The notes under the pieces: model-generated | What the model was told of the DNA's origin: nothing | The model's database searches: none | What the model saw: the letters and a program-made list of their open reading frames with translations, nothing else | Part shown: piece after piece, positions 32,462 to 43,624 of the stretch | Layout: each line of letters begins with the position of its first letter | Position numbering within the stretch: position 1 is the stretch's first letter | Assembly (NCBI GenBank): GCA_943737045.1 | Contig: CALSFV010000238.1 | Location: forward strand, 434,001 to 498,000 | DNA: 64,000 nucleotides | DNA from: Parapristionchus giblindavisi | Lineage: Eukaryota > Nematoda > Chromadorea > Rhabditida > Diplogasteridae | Direction: 5' to 3' | Program-made: the position numbers and the translations under genes

Positions 32462-32589
32462 TCGACTACGGTATACTTTGGTCAGCGTACATACAAATCA
32501 ATCGTAATGGAAACAGAATTTAGTACTGATTTTTGTTTGTTTGATGTATATTTTCATGAGAAAAAGTATTGTATTCAATGTCTATCTTG

Positions 32590-32697
32590 TCACTATCTCA
32601 CTAGAAATTTTCCGAATTTTCCGAAAAATTTTCGGAAAATCGGAAATCAAAATTTTCCGAAAATGTCGGAAAATCGGAAAATCGGAAATCCCAGCCC
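32590..32697. repeat. Fragment of the TTTTCCGA-rich hAT-like family
   Basis: GAAATTTTCCGAATTTTCCG through to AAATCCCAGCCCTGA matches the interior and end of the element at 28080-28543. Only one end is recognisable. Confidence 0.55.
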
Positions 32698-32800
32698 TGA
32701 TACGCATGTTGATGAATTAAGAATTAATAACGTATCGTTAACGCTCATTGAGATTTGTAGAAAAGAATGTTATGGATGGGTTTATCTTTGATCTTTGCAG

Positions 32801-35707
32801 AAGCTGAAGATGACGTCATCGTCGACAAAGCTGCTCAACGTCGATGGCAGAACGAGATGTGGAAGGACGTTGTGTCCACAGACACTGCGGCCAGGGAGAA
32901 GCCCATCTCGCTCAAGAAGATGTTCCCGCAAGCGCTTGTCTCCAGGTATACGGTTTTGGAGGATTACGGTAGAATTATCCCGAAATACCGTATACTGTAG
33001 CGTAGTGGAATAAAAATAAGAACTATGGTACGATAGATTAATAGGAATACGGTATTTCGGGGGATGACGGTAGAACTGTAGTACGGTAGATTACTAGGAA
33101 TATGGTATTTCGGGGGATTACGGTAGAACTTTAGTACGGTAGATTACTAGGAATATGGTATTTCGGGGGATTACGGTAGAACTGTAGTACGGTAGATTAC
33201 TAGGAATACGGTATTTCGGGGGATTACGGTAGAACTATCCCGAAATACCGTATAGTGTAGCGTAGTAGAATAAGAATAAGAATAAATATTACTGTGATAC
33301 GATGGATTACTAGGTATACGGGATTACGGTAGGACTATGGTATGATTGATTACGGTAGTAAGCCATCGATAATTTCAGAGAACGCAAGCGCAAGCTGCTG
33401 AATCGTAAGAAGAAGGATCGGAAGAAGAGACGGAAGTTGACGGCGTCTTCAAGAGCCGCGGAAGCGGAGAGGATGCACAAAGAGATGAACGAAATCAATT
33501 ATCGGCTCTCTGCCAATAGGTATACGGTAGTGCTAGGAGTATACTGTAGCCAATAGGTATACGGTAGTGCTAAGAGTATATTGTAGCGAAGTTTAATGAT
33601 CTGTACCATTTTGGCAAGTTATAGATCTCTTACAAGGGAAGTCTTTTATGTGTGAGACTGTCGAGTAAGAGTTTTTTTCCGATAGGGCGACAAGCAGTAT
33701 ATGCAATAAAACACGCTATCTTAGAAAATCGACATAGGTGCGGTATCGACGAAAAATGGATTTTTATGTTTTATGTATGATAATTACAGGCTCAATGAGT
33801 GAAGTTCACTGGTACTTGGAAATTTCTTCCAATTAAAAATTCGCTTCAGGGGGTGACCACACAACGATTTGGCGCCTTTTCCTAAAAGGTTTATTTCGAA
33901 TCCAATCGATGCGTGAGTGGACGCAATCGACTCCTTAGCTAATTCTAAGAAACTATTGTCAAGGGGAGTTTTTCGATCAACGGTCAACGAAGGCTGGAAT
34001 TTTGAATTTTCGAAAAAAATTTCACATTTAATTAATTTTCACTATTTTGCTACAACAACCCTAGGTTTTTTTATTTGCTTAATCGCTTCTAAATATCATA
34101 ACACAGCTTCCTTTTTAAAAATCATAATTTTTTAAAAATACGATTACGGTGAATAAATTATTTTTATAATGAAGTCGTGAATTATGGTGTGGCACCTACA
34201 GTATCCCGAATCGATCATTTTAGAAATCTGGAAGTTTTAAACATATTTTACCGCTGTTCTTGACATGACTAAGGTATACGACTACTCCTCGTCTTCGGAG
34301 TGCACCTGTACGGTACAGTGGTGGCAAATATTATACAATATTTTGGTTTTTCAACAATAACTTTCTTCGCAGTCAACCGTTTCTCTTTATTTTTTAGTAT
34401 GTTTGTATAGATGATAATTTGGTATAGTGATCCATTTTTTATCGATATTGGATCACAAACAACGAAATAGTGATCAATTTACGAAAAATGTCAATTTTCA
34501 TCGACATCAGCACCTGGGCACAGGTGCACTCCGAAGACGAGGAGTAGTCGTATACATTAGTCATGTCACGAACGGCGGTAAAATATGTTTAAAACTACCA
34601 GATTTCTAAATTGATCGATTCGGGATACTGTAGGTGCCACACCATAATTCACGACTTCATTATAAAAATAATTTATTCACCGTAATCGTATTTTTAAAAA
34701 ATTATGATTTTTAAACTGAAGCTGTGTTATGATATTTAGAAGCGATTAATCAAATAAAAAAACGTAGGGTTGTTGTAGCAAAATAGTGAAAATTAATTAA
34801 ATGTGAAATTTTTTTCGAAAATTCAAAATTCCAGCCTTCGTTGACCGTTGATCGAAAAACTCCCCTTGACAATAGTTTCTTAGAATTAGCTAAGGAGTCG
34901 ATTGCGTCCACTCCCGCATCGATTGGATTCAAAATAAACCTTTTAAGAAAAGGCGCCAAATCGTTGTGTGGTCACCCCCTGAAGCGAATTTTCAATTGGA
35001 AGAAATTTCCAAGTACCAGTGAACTTCACTCATTGAGCCTGTAATTATCATACATAAAACAGAAAAATCCATTTTTCGTCGATACCAAAAAATATCCCAG
35101 TTGTTGAATTCTCTCAGATAGTGTTTTATAAGGAGCTCCTGAAAGAGCACTGAAAACATGGTGGCGTCAAAAATAATGCATGCGAACTTGAAAATTGCAT
35201 TTTCACCAAATTAAAATTAATTATAAAAAATCTGAAAGTGCATGGCAGCAGCTAATTTTTTGGCTCCTATCATATTTTACCTATACCTATCGAGGAATAA
35301 TACTCTTACATGCACGAAAGTCTCACTGAGACATAAAGGACTTCCCTTGTTAGTAATAGATGATTGTGCATGTTTTGCACTACATGTGCCAAGTAATCCG
35401 TAGATTGTCCGTTGATCTTTGATCTTTTGATATTTGATCTTTGATCTCTTCAGAGAGATCTGTGGTCGCGTCCTGCGGGGCGACTTCTCCTTCACAGCTG
35501 CTCGAGGACGCGCAATCGGACTCGTGCCCCTCTCCGCCCTTCCATCGATTAGGAGTCGTCGATCTACCGTACTCTTCCGGTCAGTGGCGGCTAATTTGAA
35601 TTTTTTAAAGTAATTTATTGATTTCTTTTTTCCATTTCAGAAATACAACATCGAGATACTATCATCCAGCGACGGTGTCGGTATCGATGACAAGACTTGA
35701 ACTGTGA
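32801..35707 (+). CDS. POP1: POP1 C-terminal region, RNase P/MRP protein subunit (4 exons)
   Basis: Exons on plus: 32801-32945, 33379-33519, 35454-35579 and 35641-35707, ending in TGA, with matching phases. The first exon encodes AEDDVIVDKAAQRRWQNE and ends FPQALVSR. The second is very basic (RKRKLLNRKKKDRKKRRK). The last two read CGRVLRGDFSFTAARGRAIG, VPLSAL, STVLFR and NTTSRYYHPATVSVS. The order G-x-V-x2-GDFS, GxAxG, V-x-L, VLxR and S-x2-Y is that of the POP1 C-terminal module, which helps process tRNA and rRNA precursors (family knowledge). The N-terminal two thirds were not found upstream; a hAT-like element ends 340 bp before. An in-frame ATG at 32767 could make a short protein. A 1.3-kb palindrome sits in the third intron. 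It could be an intact gene with far exons or a 5'-truncated copy. Confidence 0.65.
33000..33345. repeat. TACGGTAG minisatellite in a POP1 intron
   Basis: Units of about 55 bp built on TACGGTAGATTACTAGGAAT and GGTATTTCGGGGGATTACGG, several copies. The same TACGGTA word drives the minisatellites at 40500 and 43625. Confidence 0.75.
33742..35086. mobile_element. Large foldback element in a POP1 intron
   Basis: Ends GGTATCGACGAAAAATGG and CCATTTTTCGTCGATACC; inverted arms of about 600 bp with few mismatches and a centre near 34410. Both arms contain AATTCGCTTCAGGGGGTGAC or its inverse. No transposase is seen, and no clear target duplication at these ends. Confidence 0.8.
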
Positions 35708-36233
35708 TTTGGTTATACTGTATGCACTGATTATCGATTATCGATTGATTTTTGAATTATTGATTGATTGTGTTGTATCATACTAGGCATTGAGTCGTTG
35801 GTTTCGTTGTTATCTCGTTTTGTTATTGTTGAATTGAATATTGATTAAATTAATTCAAATGACGTATTTGCGTAAATTTAAAAATATCATACATAGTGAA
35901 ATACGATTAGTGAAATACGATTTAGATATACAAAGTTTGCACAGGGAGAAATTTTTATGAGGGGGGGGGGGGGTAAACTACTTATTCTTATTAATTATGT
36001 ATACAGAACAAAAAAAGGTAAGACTTGAGGGGATCGATGAATAATCTTTATCACATCTGCACATTGGTGCGGTGGGTCATGACAGGGGGTTCTTCATAGA
36101 TTAATGGATTACAATTCTTTCTTCTATTCATCGGTTCATCGTTCGTGTATATCTTGACAGTTCACTAATGTTTCACGAAATTGCAAGTTCTTGGAGTGAA
36201 GTTATAATTGGAGAAGTGAGGTCGAATCGCCCA
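35708..36233. other. Intergenic, no gene seen
   Basis: AT-rich sequence downstream of POP1 with TCGATTGATT words and a run of about 12 G at 35960. No exon or RNA gene could be supported. Confidence 0.4.
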
Positions 36234-36241
36234 CGCTGTTC

Positions 36242-36974
36242 GGCTCTGTTCTACTCTACGGGTCCCATGGAAATTTACCGGTCCCAAGAAAGTTTACGGG
36301 TCCCATGAAAGTTTACCGGTCCCATGGAAGTTTGCGGGTCCCATGAAAGTTTACCGGTCCCATGGAAGTTCACTGGTCCCAAGAAATTTTAACGGTCCCA
36401 TAAAACTTTACCGGTCCCATGAAAGTTTACCGGTCCCATGAATCGGAAATAATTAGTTTTTTTTTTCTGCATACTATTTTTTCATTGCATTTTGATAGTA
36501 ACAACTCAATTACTCATTAGAGTTTATCGTGCAATAAAGGAGATAACGGCTAATTGATAGAAGAGGTAGGGTGCTACATCTACTTCTGAACAACACATTG
36601 CATTTTCAATCTCTCGATTACATGACAAATGCTGATATGGGAGTATAAACGTACTCATTCATCCTATTACTGGCACAGCGTAGTGAATGAAGTTATGAAA
36701 ATCTTAGAGCGCTTACTTTTCCTGAATTTTCTACTCGTATGTTAACGGTAAACTTTTATGGGACCGGTTAATTTTTATGGGACCGTTGAAATTTCTTGGG
36801 ACCGTTAAAATTTCTTGGGACCGGTGAACTTCCATGGGACCGGTGAACTTTAATGGGACCCGTAAAGTTTCTTGGGACCCGTAAAGTTTCTTGGGGCCGG
36901 TAAACTTCCATGGGACCCGTAAAGTTTCTTGGGACCGGTAAACTTCCATGGGACCCGTAATGTAGAACAGAGCC
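36242..36974. mobile_element. Foldback element whose arms are minisatellites, 8-bp target duplication
   Basis: Ends GGCTCTGTTCTAC and GTAGAACAGAGCC, flanked by CGCTGTTC on both sides (36234-36241, 36975-36982). Each arm is a tandem array of about 18-20 bp units of the type GGTCCCATGGAAGTTTACCG: about ten units to 36445, and the inverse array from about 36745. The 300-bp centre is single-copy. There is no coding frame. Confidence 0.85.
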
Positions 36975-36996
36975 CGCTGTTCTTCTGGATGCTCGT

Positions 36997-37192
36997 ACAC
37001 AGAGATTAAATTTGCCCGAGTGTCGTTAGTTGGTGAACGATTTGCCCGTATTCAGACAAATGCTAGCCTGTATATGGGCAAATCGGTGGTTTTTGGGCTA
37101 CCATTTGCCCGAATATGGGCAAATCGGGTACACAAGTACCGTAAGTTGGCAAATCTATTACCCATATTTGGGTAAGTTTGCTCTCTCAGTGT
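36997..37192. repeat. MITE, family H, copy 2
   Basis: ACAGAGATTAAATTTGCCCG at the left and GGTAAGTTTGCTCTCTCAGT at the right, matching 25396-25581. It begins 14 bp after the target duplication of the preceding element. Confidence 0.7.
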
Positions 37193-37305
37193 ACTTTGGC
37201 AAACCAAAAAAGAGCACCCCCGAGTTGCATTTCCAGAGAATTACACAATTGCAAAATTATTCCCATGGCCCTGTTCCCCATTGAGAAACAGTTACGCGTG
37301 GATAG

Positions 37306-37780
37306 GCTCGATCTGAAACAATAGCCAATTAATTGAATTCATTCCATTTGTCTTCAGCACAAATACCGTATCATAACACGATACAGTACTGAGAGATCAA
37401 AGATCAAAATCACAATAACACGTAAACGTCTTTATACGGTATCGATCAATAAATAATTCACTGTTTTTCCTTGTATCTATGAGTTTACGTCGATGCACAC
37501 TAATCAATACGGGCATAATAAGTGATGACGATCATACTTGTGGATTGGCTCGATCTGAAACAATAGCCATTTAATTGAAGTCATTCCGTTTGTCTTCAGC
37601 ACAAATACCGTATCATAATACGATACAGTACTGAGAGATAATAATAATAATAATAATATTTTATTCCTTCAAATGAACGCATCGGGGATGGGGATCGGGA
37701 ATATCTGTTAGATAGTCTTGTGAAGGATGTCCGTCGCCAAGGCGAATCGGTGAGATGTGGGGGTGGAGGAAGAGGCAGCA
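37306..37780 (-). repeat. Direct repeat pair and LINE 3' end
   Basis: An 87-bp segment (GATCTGAAACAATAGCCA to CAGTACTGAGAGA) occurs at 37306-37394 and 37551-37637. The second copy is followed at once by AATAATAATAAT and a minus-strand LINE 3' end (TTTATTCCTTCAAATGAACG), which also occurs at 56065-56205. Confidence 0.6.
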
Positions 37781-37805
37781 GGCATATACATATTGCCTTA
37801 TTCAG

Positions 37806-37958
37806 GAAACCGTGCATGCGCTCGCTCGAGAGCTCTCACTGTCGGATTGGCTGAATGCGAGCTTGATGGATCAGCAGATAATGGTTTTGCATCAATCGGC
37901 TCGCTCTTCCCGACAAATTGCGGAGATGAGGACGTATATAATGGAAATGAATAAAGAC
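37806..37958 (+). CDS. Orphan coding exon, plus strand (51 aa)
   Basis: Bounded by TTATTCAG and GTAAGT, in phase 0 at both ends. It reads ETVHALARELSLSDWLNAS, then MDQQIMVLHQSARSSRQIAE and ends EMNKD. It is helical, with good codon use. It probably belongs with the terminal exon at 41293-41398, but the phases do not join directly, so at least one exon is missing, possibly lost among the mariner and minisatellites between them. The protein is not recognised. Confidence 0.5.
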
Positions 37959-37975
37959 GTAAGTAATTTTGCTTA

Positions 37976-37979
37976 TTAC

Positions 37980-38055
<76 letters not shown>
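37976..38055. repeat. ATT microsatellite
   Basis: About 26 ATT units starting 18 bp after the donor of the exon 37806-37958. Confidence 0.9.
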
Positions 38056-38058
<3 letters not shown>

Positions 38059-38179
38059 AGTATTATTAGTTTTATTGTAAGTTTCATAGGCCGAAAAGTA
38101 TACTCACGCAGGATCGCCCTTACAAGTTGTCTGAGGATTCTTACTGTAATGGGCTTGATTCATTGATGTTTGCAAACTC

Positions 38180-38283
38180 GCCCCCCCCCCCCTCCCCTCT
38201 CAAACCGTGACTGTCGCTCTCGCCGCACGCTCTCGCCGCGCGCTCTCGCCGCGCGCTCTCGCCGCACGCTCTCGCCGCACTGT
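38180..38283. repeat. C run and CGCTCTCGCCGCRCG tandem repeat
   Basis: A run of ten C, then about five units of CGCTCTCGCCGCACG or CGCTCTCGCCGCGCG type, sharply GC-rich. Confidence 0.75.
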
Positions 38284-38718
38284 CCGTGGAGGTTCGTTTG
38301 TTTGTATCATTTTGGCTCCAAATACTGCTTACTCTGCGTTGCTCTGTAGAGTAATATTCTATCCAAAACTAGATTAATGCTCGCTTGTTTTATATTTTAT
38401 TTATTACTATTTTGTTTATCATTATTTTTCTTATTCTTTATTCCATCATATTACATTAAAACGAATGACATAACGGGGCCGCTAAGGTAGCGCTATCGGT
38501 GATGGTTTTTGTTGGATACCTTGATATGTGGAGACTAGAGTAGTAACCAATACAAGTTTATCACAAATAATATAGAGTTCGAGGCTAAGACTAGAATAGA
38601 AAGAGACCTACTTTGGACCTACGCTAAGCTAAGAATGAATGGAGAATCATGTGTAGAGTAATGACTATGACAATTAGGGATAATGCACAATGAGTATTAT
38701 GCATTAGCTATATGATAA
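38284..38718. other. No gene seen
   Basis: AT-rich intergenic or intronic sequence between the orphan exon and the mariner. No exon with both splice sites was found. Confidence 0.35.
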
Positions 38719-38720
38719 TT

Positions 38721-39996
38721 ACAGGGTGCGCCATAATTACCCGAACTGTTGTCTCCATATGAATCTCCCCTTGGAAATGTGACCTGAGTGATATGGTTCA
38801 TGGTAAAGCTTATCAAGAATATGGGCAGCAGTAGTGTACTAGAGAATCTCGCCGTGGTCTCTTTTAGCTCTGACACAAGCCATGAGTCTCTTCTCATATG
38901 CGACTGCCGATTCCCGCAAGTAGTTGTCATCGAGTTCGTCCCATGCCTTGAGAAGCGGAGCACTGGGGGAGTCGAGGTTCTGGTGCTTGATAGAGGACAT
39001 CTTGTCCTACAACAACTCCAAGCACTGCAGTCGAGGAGGTTGAGATTGGGGGAGTTCGGAAGTAATTCAATGTGATGGATTTTGCCGAGTGCATGGGTGA
39101 AAAACCACGACTGGGTCAACTTTGTCATGTCATTGACGACAGAATCTTACCGAAAGGTCTAGTGGTCCTGACCGAAGTGGGTATGGTATCGGAGTAGAAG
39201 CGCGTCTTCGAGGATGTGCTTGGTAGAATATGCCTATTGATCTAGACGCATGGGGTGGCAAAACAAGAGTGGACTTTCCAGTTGGGCAAACAGCAGCTAA
39301 AACCTTGGCGTATTGTGGAAGACTGATATGACCCATGACCCCAGCCGTCTTGTAGGATTCTTTAAGATCAGAGGCAATAATTCTGTTGTTCTCGATATTC
39401 AGGTTGTCTTTGAAGGTAGGATATTCTCTTCGCTGAACATCGTGCTGAAGTGCGCGGACCTAGCACAACGCATAAAAAGTTGAGGTCACCGTTCTCAGCG
39501 GAGCTTGGTCTATCGCTCATTCGGTTCTAACAGCTTACTGTACTTGTAAGGGAGAAGAGTCAGCTGAGACCTGAGGAGATGAAGAATGGAAGTGTTCGAG
39601 ATATCGAGTCTCCAGATCGTAAACTTGTGGTTTCGAAACACCATCTTTCGGATGAGATCTCGGTTCGTAGCGGTGGAAACTGAAATCGGTCTACCTCTAC
39701 CCGGACGTTCTTTGTCAGTACCAAGATCTTGGTACACGATACCGGTATCGGATACAGCCGACTCGTGAAAGCCGAGCTGATGAACTATGACAATCTACCT
39801 TGTACACTTGAGAATGAGGGGTCGCAGTCGACTTTACTTCCGCATTACTAGAAGACTTGACTAACTGACTTGAAACCTTGAATAGGGAGTGGCCAATGAT
39901 CACTCGTCATGATGCTGCAATAGGGGTTGCGCATTTGCATTGGGGGCCTGGGAATCATAATGGTGAAATCAGTTCGGGTAATTTTGGCGCACCCTG
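38721..39996 (-). mobile_element. Mariner-like transposon with dead transposase
   Basis: Ends CAGGGTGCGCCATAATTACC and its inverse, flanked by TA (38719-38720, 39997-39998); 1276 bp, the usual mariner length. The minus strand retains pieces of the transposase: the helix-turn-helix linker region GRGRPISVSTATNRDLIRKM and then SNTSILHLLRSQL at 39510-39737, and LLPNSPNLNLLDCSAWS at about 39000. The last corresponds to the conserved SPDLNPLDY motif that holds a catalytic aspartate. Several frame breaks and stops separate the pieces. Catalytic Asp is replaced in the PNLN piece, so it is inactive. Confidence 0.85.
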
Positions 39997-40239
39997 TATA
40001 ATATGCTAACTAGATAGATTATACTACACAACAGTTTTGTGTACAATGGCTCGGTTTGGGAGCTACGATTTAATCATATTTCTTGATTGAAATGGTCAGA
40101 GGATGCGTCGATGGGCGTTCTCGTGGCTGCGGTGGAGTAGACTGAGGACCGGACACGGCGGTTCAATGAAGAGAGATCCCTACATTTAACTTTGGCTTGA
40201 AGCCTCTTGCATTACGAAAAATCGGCAAAGTTGATTTGC
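39997..40239. other. No gene seen
   Basis: Short single-copy stretch between the mariner and the tRNA-like relic. Confidence 0.3.
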
Positions 40240-40310
40240 ACTGGGCGGGATTCGAACCTACGAGGTTCGGATAGATACACAAAAGCCCCACTAAGCCATA
40301 TCGGCATGTC
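40240..40310 (-). repeat. tRNA-derived sequence (SINE-like)
   Basis: On minus, TGGCTTAGTGGGGCTTTTG is an A box and GGTTCGAATCCC is a good B box about 40 bases on. The acceptor and T stems do not pair, so it is a tRNA relic or SINE head and not a functional tRNA. Confidence 0.5.
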
Positions 40311-40496
40311 TCGCGAATCGTAAAACTCGATGATAGGTCTAGTCAGAAGCGAGCGCCCAGATATACCGTAGTCAACTTTCGCGCTGGGAGAACCTAGATG
40401 TTTTAGTGCTTATCATCACTCAGTTTGCGATACTTTCTTTCTCCGGCAAGAGCTTCTTAGTTACTATCATTGAGCCGCCGTGCCGGAGAGTGGAGA

Positions 40497-41095
40497 GTGC
40501 CCTGAATACGGTAGATGCGATGGGAGATATATGGTGAATGGAATAAGAGGGATACGGTAGATGAAATAAGAGGGATACGGTAGATGAAATAAGAGGGATA
40601 CGGTAGATTAAATAAGAGGGATACGGTAGATGAAATAAGAGGGATACGGTAGATGAAATAAGATGGATACGGTAGATGGAATAAGGTGGATACGGTAGAT
40701 GGAATAAGAGGGATACGGTAGATGAAATAAGAGGGATACGGTGGATGAAATAAGAGAGATACGGTAGATGAAATAAGAGGGATACGGTAGATGAAATAAG
40801 AGGGATACGGTAGATGAAATAAGATGGATACGGTAGATGGAATACGATGGATACGGTAGATGGAATAAGATGGATACGGTAGATTGAATAAGGTGGATAC
40901 GGTAGATGGAATAAGAGGGATACGGTAGATAAAATAAGAGGGATACGGTGGATGAAATAAGAGAGATACGGTAGATGAAATAAGAGGGATACGGTAGATG
41001 GAATAAGATGGATACGGTAGATGGAATAAGATGGATACGGTAGATGGAATAAGATGGATACGGTAGATGGAATGAGGTGGATACGGTAGACTGTA
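40497..41095. repeat. 23-bp minisatellite, about 26 copies
   Basis: Unit GATACGGTAGATGAAATAAG plus three bases, about 600 bp, with higher-order variation between GAAATAAGAGG and GGAATAAGATG versions. The long minus-strand open frame here is a by-product of the repeat (three units make 69 nt). Confidence 0.9.
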
Positions 41096-41152
41096 GCGTT
41101 GCTGAATATTATCTTGGACGTTTTCCCCTACAAAATATGGATCACTATCTCT

Positions 41153-41282
41153 ACACACAGAGAAATAAGTGTTATCCACGGAGGATAAGACCTGAAAAGT
41201 GTTATATTTGAGCGCAAAAGGTGTTAAATATAACACTTTTCAGGTCTTATGATCCGTGGATAACACTTATTGCTCTGTGTGT
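41153..41282. repeat. Near-perfect 130-bp palindromic MITE
   Basis: Ends ACACACAGAGAAATAAGTG and CACTTATTGCTCTGTGTGT; the arms pair along almost the full length (AGACCTGAAAAGTGTTATAT and its inverse). It stops about 10 bp before the acceptor of the exon at 41293, so it supplies the upstream part of that intron end. Confidence 0.85.
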
Positions 41283-41292
41283 ATTGTTCCAG

Positions 41293-41398
41293 GCTTGCGT
41301 CCGTGTCATCGCTCCGTCAAATAGTCACTCTTCTCGACAAACACGAAGAAGGGACCGGTCTTGAGGAGGCGAAAGAGCTATTTACTACGGTAGCCTAA
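41293..41398 (+). CDS. Terminal exon of an unidentified plus-strand gene
   Basis: After GTTCCAG, the exon contributes one base to a split codon and then reads LASVSSLRQIVTLLDKHEEG and GLEEAKELFTTVA, ending in TAA at 41396-41398. Strong amphipathic helix character and coding-type third positions. It likely belongs to the same gene as 37806-37958. Not recognised. Confidence 0.5.
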
Positions 41399-41827
41399 TC
41401 CGGTTATTGATTGATTTTTCCTGAATCCATTATTGATTATTAATTGTGTACCGAAATCCACTTAAATTTATCTATCATAATCCGTTTTAGTTTCGATGAT
41501 TATTGATTGATTACGTACGAGTAGAGTAAAAATCGAACTTATCCCCGGTTACTGTAGGTTGTTTATTTCGTTTTGTTTATATTCTATTTGTTGTTTGTGC
41601 ATATTGTTTTTTGCTCGATAAAACTTTTTTGTTTTAGTTTACCTGAAGATGGTTTAGAAGCATCCACAAAGTTCAGTGATGATGATGATGATGAACTCGT
41701 AAAAATTGATCCACAGAATGTTTTCTGTCTTAATTTTTTTTTAAATTTGCACTATTTATAGATGTTTGAGTGAATCCGTCGTGAAATCTCATCATCCCAC
41801 AAGCAAAGTTATGATATTATACAGCGC

Positions 41828-42030
41828 AAGCTCTCTGGTATTTCAAAACTTAAAGAGCACATTATTTTCACTTGAAGTAGACTTGTAATTAAATTAACAA
41901 TATTATAATAATAGATGTACAAGTATAGGTTTGCATGCACGTAAATGTAGATTATTTAAAAGAAATATGTAGGTTAGTTATATTGTGCCTTATTGCAAGT
42001 CTAATGTAAGTTTTGAAATACCAAGGCTCT
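41828..42030. repeat. Family E MITE interrupted by a family F repeat
   Basis: CTCTGGTATTTCAAAACTTA at the left and TAAGTTTTGAAATACCAAGG at the right are family E ends. The middle (ATAGATGTACAAGTATAGGT) is family F. Confidence 0.65.
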
Positions 42031-42305
42031 ATAGAAGATCATTATTCAGGTAGATGGTTCCTTAGAACTTTAAGGGCAAATAAATATCTGTAAAATGCCG
42101 TTTAATTAGAGGAAATCGTGTTTATCTTACAAATCGATATCAATTGATATCTAAATTAAATTCCACCTCAATAAATTTTTTGTAGTGCATCACAAAAAAC
42201 AATAAACGTTTATCCAAAAAAACGAATACGCATATCGCGGAGGACCTGAGTTGAATATCTTTAATTTATTCAATTTGTTGGCATGATTGATCTTTGATCT
42301 TCGAC

Positions 42306-42376
42306 CTGAGACAGGGGTCATGGGCTGCTCAAGGGGCGTGAAGTCTTCTGTGTTTGGCTTCTTCTCATAGTAGATC
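42306..42376 (-). CDS. Isolated exon, minus strand
   Basis: A 71-nt segment between ATTGCAG and GTCGAAG reads IYYEKKPNTEDFTPLEQPM and TPVS in one open frame with coding-type codon use. It lies 1.7 kb downstream of the SET-domain gene on the same strand, so it may be part of a following gene. No partner exons were found. Confidence 0.4.
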
Positions 42377-43189
42377 CTGCAATAAAAAAAACGATATTGT
42401 GCGATTCACAAACATATAACATTTGAACTTTCTTAACTTATAGTTTATTCTAAGAAGGTTCAACGCTATTTTAAAGCTAGAAAAAGGTTTGAACAAAGTG
42501 ATTTTAAAGTTGGCCTTTATCTCTTCTTTTCATTTCACTGTTTCTTTTTTTTCATGAACTGTGTCTCCTTGTCACTATCAATGACAGTAGAAAAGACTGT
42601 GGTGATCCATGTTGTGCGAACACATTTCATTAAGAGATGGGCGATATCTTGACTAGATATTTATTCATATTTTCAGTAATACGAGATGGGCTTGTAGATG
42701 CGCTAGAAAACCAAAAGTTTTTGGGCAGATACATCAATTTCGATTCAGGGAAACCCCCGCGAATTTGCGCAAAAACTTTTGGTTCTCTAACACAGAGAGC
42801 ATCTGGTCAGAGGCCCAAGCGTACCTTGAGATACTGGGTTAAAACCTACTTTTTTAAGTGGTAAAGCGACCACTTACACCAAGCGCGAGGCGAACGAGAG
42901 ACGGGTTTGGTGTAAGAGAAAGAAAAGGGACGAGGGCGGCCTGGCACGCTCACTCTTCAGTTGTTTTGACCATCCAAATGAAATCTCTTATTGCATCTTT
43001 CATTATAAAGGAAGTTCAAGGTGTTTTTTTGTTTTTTTATAACTTGAATTATGGAAGTCTCACCACTTAAACAATTCACTCGCAGTATATCAAACACAAT
43101 GTCTTCTCTGAAGGAGACTGAGCGCCTATCATTTTATCCTCTCTGTTAAGCCTCATCAATACTGATAATTGATCAGTGGCCGTATGCAA
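42377..43189. other. No gene seen; one internal hairpin
   Basis: A 100-bp hairpin lies near 42700-42805 (AACCAAAAGTTTTTG and CAAAAACTTTTGGTT). Otherwise it is single-copy AT-rich sequence. Confidence 0.4.
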
Positions 43190-43312
43190 GAACCGTTTTC
43201 CGGGAAAATGTGACGTCATTAGCGTAGGCGGTTTTCCATAAATCCTCCTCCTAATGACGTCACATTTTCCCGGTAAACGGTTTTCCCGTTGTTCTTGCAT
43301 ACGTCCACAGAA
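43190..43312. repeat. Palindromic MITE with TGACGTCA motif
   Basis: Arms GTATGCAAGAACCGTTTTCC and its inverse, each containing GGGAAAATGTGACGTCAT or its inverse. No coding. Confidence 0.8.
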
Positions 43313-43624
43313 AAAGAAGAACAAAGAAATATTCTAGAAGTTTCTCATGCATAGAACCTCAGTCATTTGTTGTATTTATTCCCTCTCCCATGGTGTTGTA
43401 CTTGACAAAACTCATTGTATTGCAAAGTGCTCTTCGATGATTTAAATTGTACATGAATCTTTATAAGTTCAACATACAATATAAGTTAGCATTAGCGAGA
43501 AATAAACAATCAAATAAACAGTTGATTTAGTGTAAAATCATGAAAGTTAGAGTTGAAAGTCATGAAAGTTAGATTAGTGAATGAAGGACAAACAACGGAG
43601 TGCGTAGGTAGCGGAATATCAACA

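Noticed and set aside
33784..35044. Matching open frames at 33784-33987 and 34841-35044
   Set aside because: They are the two arms of a palindrome read on opposite strands. No coding evidence.
37755..38057. Open frame with an ATG at 37755 and a poly-tyrosine tail
   Set aside because: Only the part from the acceptor (37806) to the donor (37958) looks like coding exon. The start lies in a LINE tail and the end in an ATT microsatellite.
40240..40310. Functional tRNA gene on minus
   Set aside because: The A and B boxes are present, but acceptor and T stems do not pair.
40457..41236. 259-residue minus-strand frame with PYPSYSIYRI repeats
   Set aside because: It is produced by a 23-bp minisatellite whose three-unit period stays open. 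There are no splice signals or gene context.
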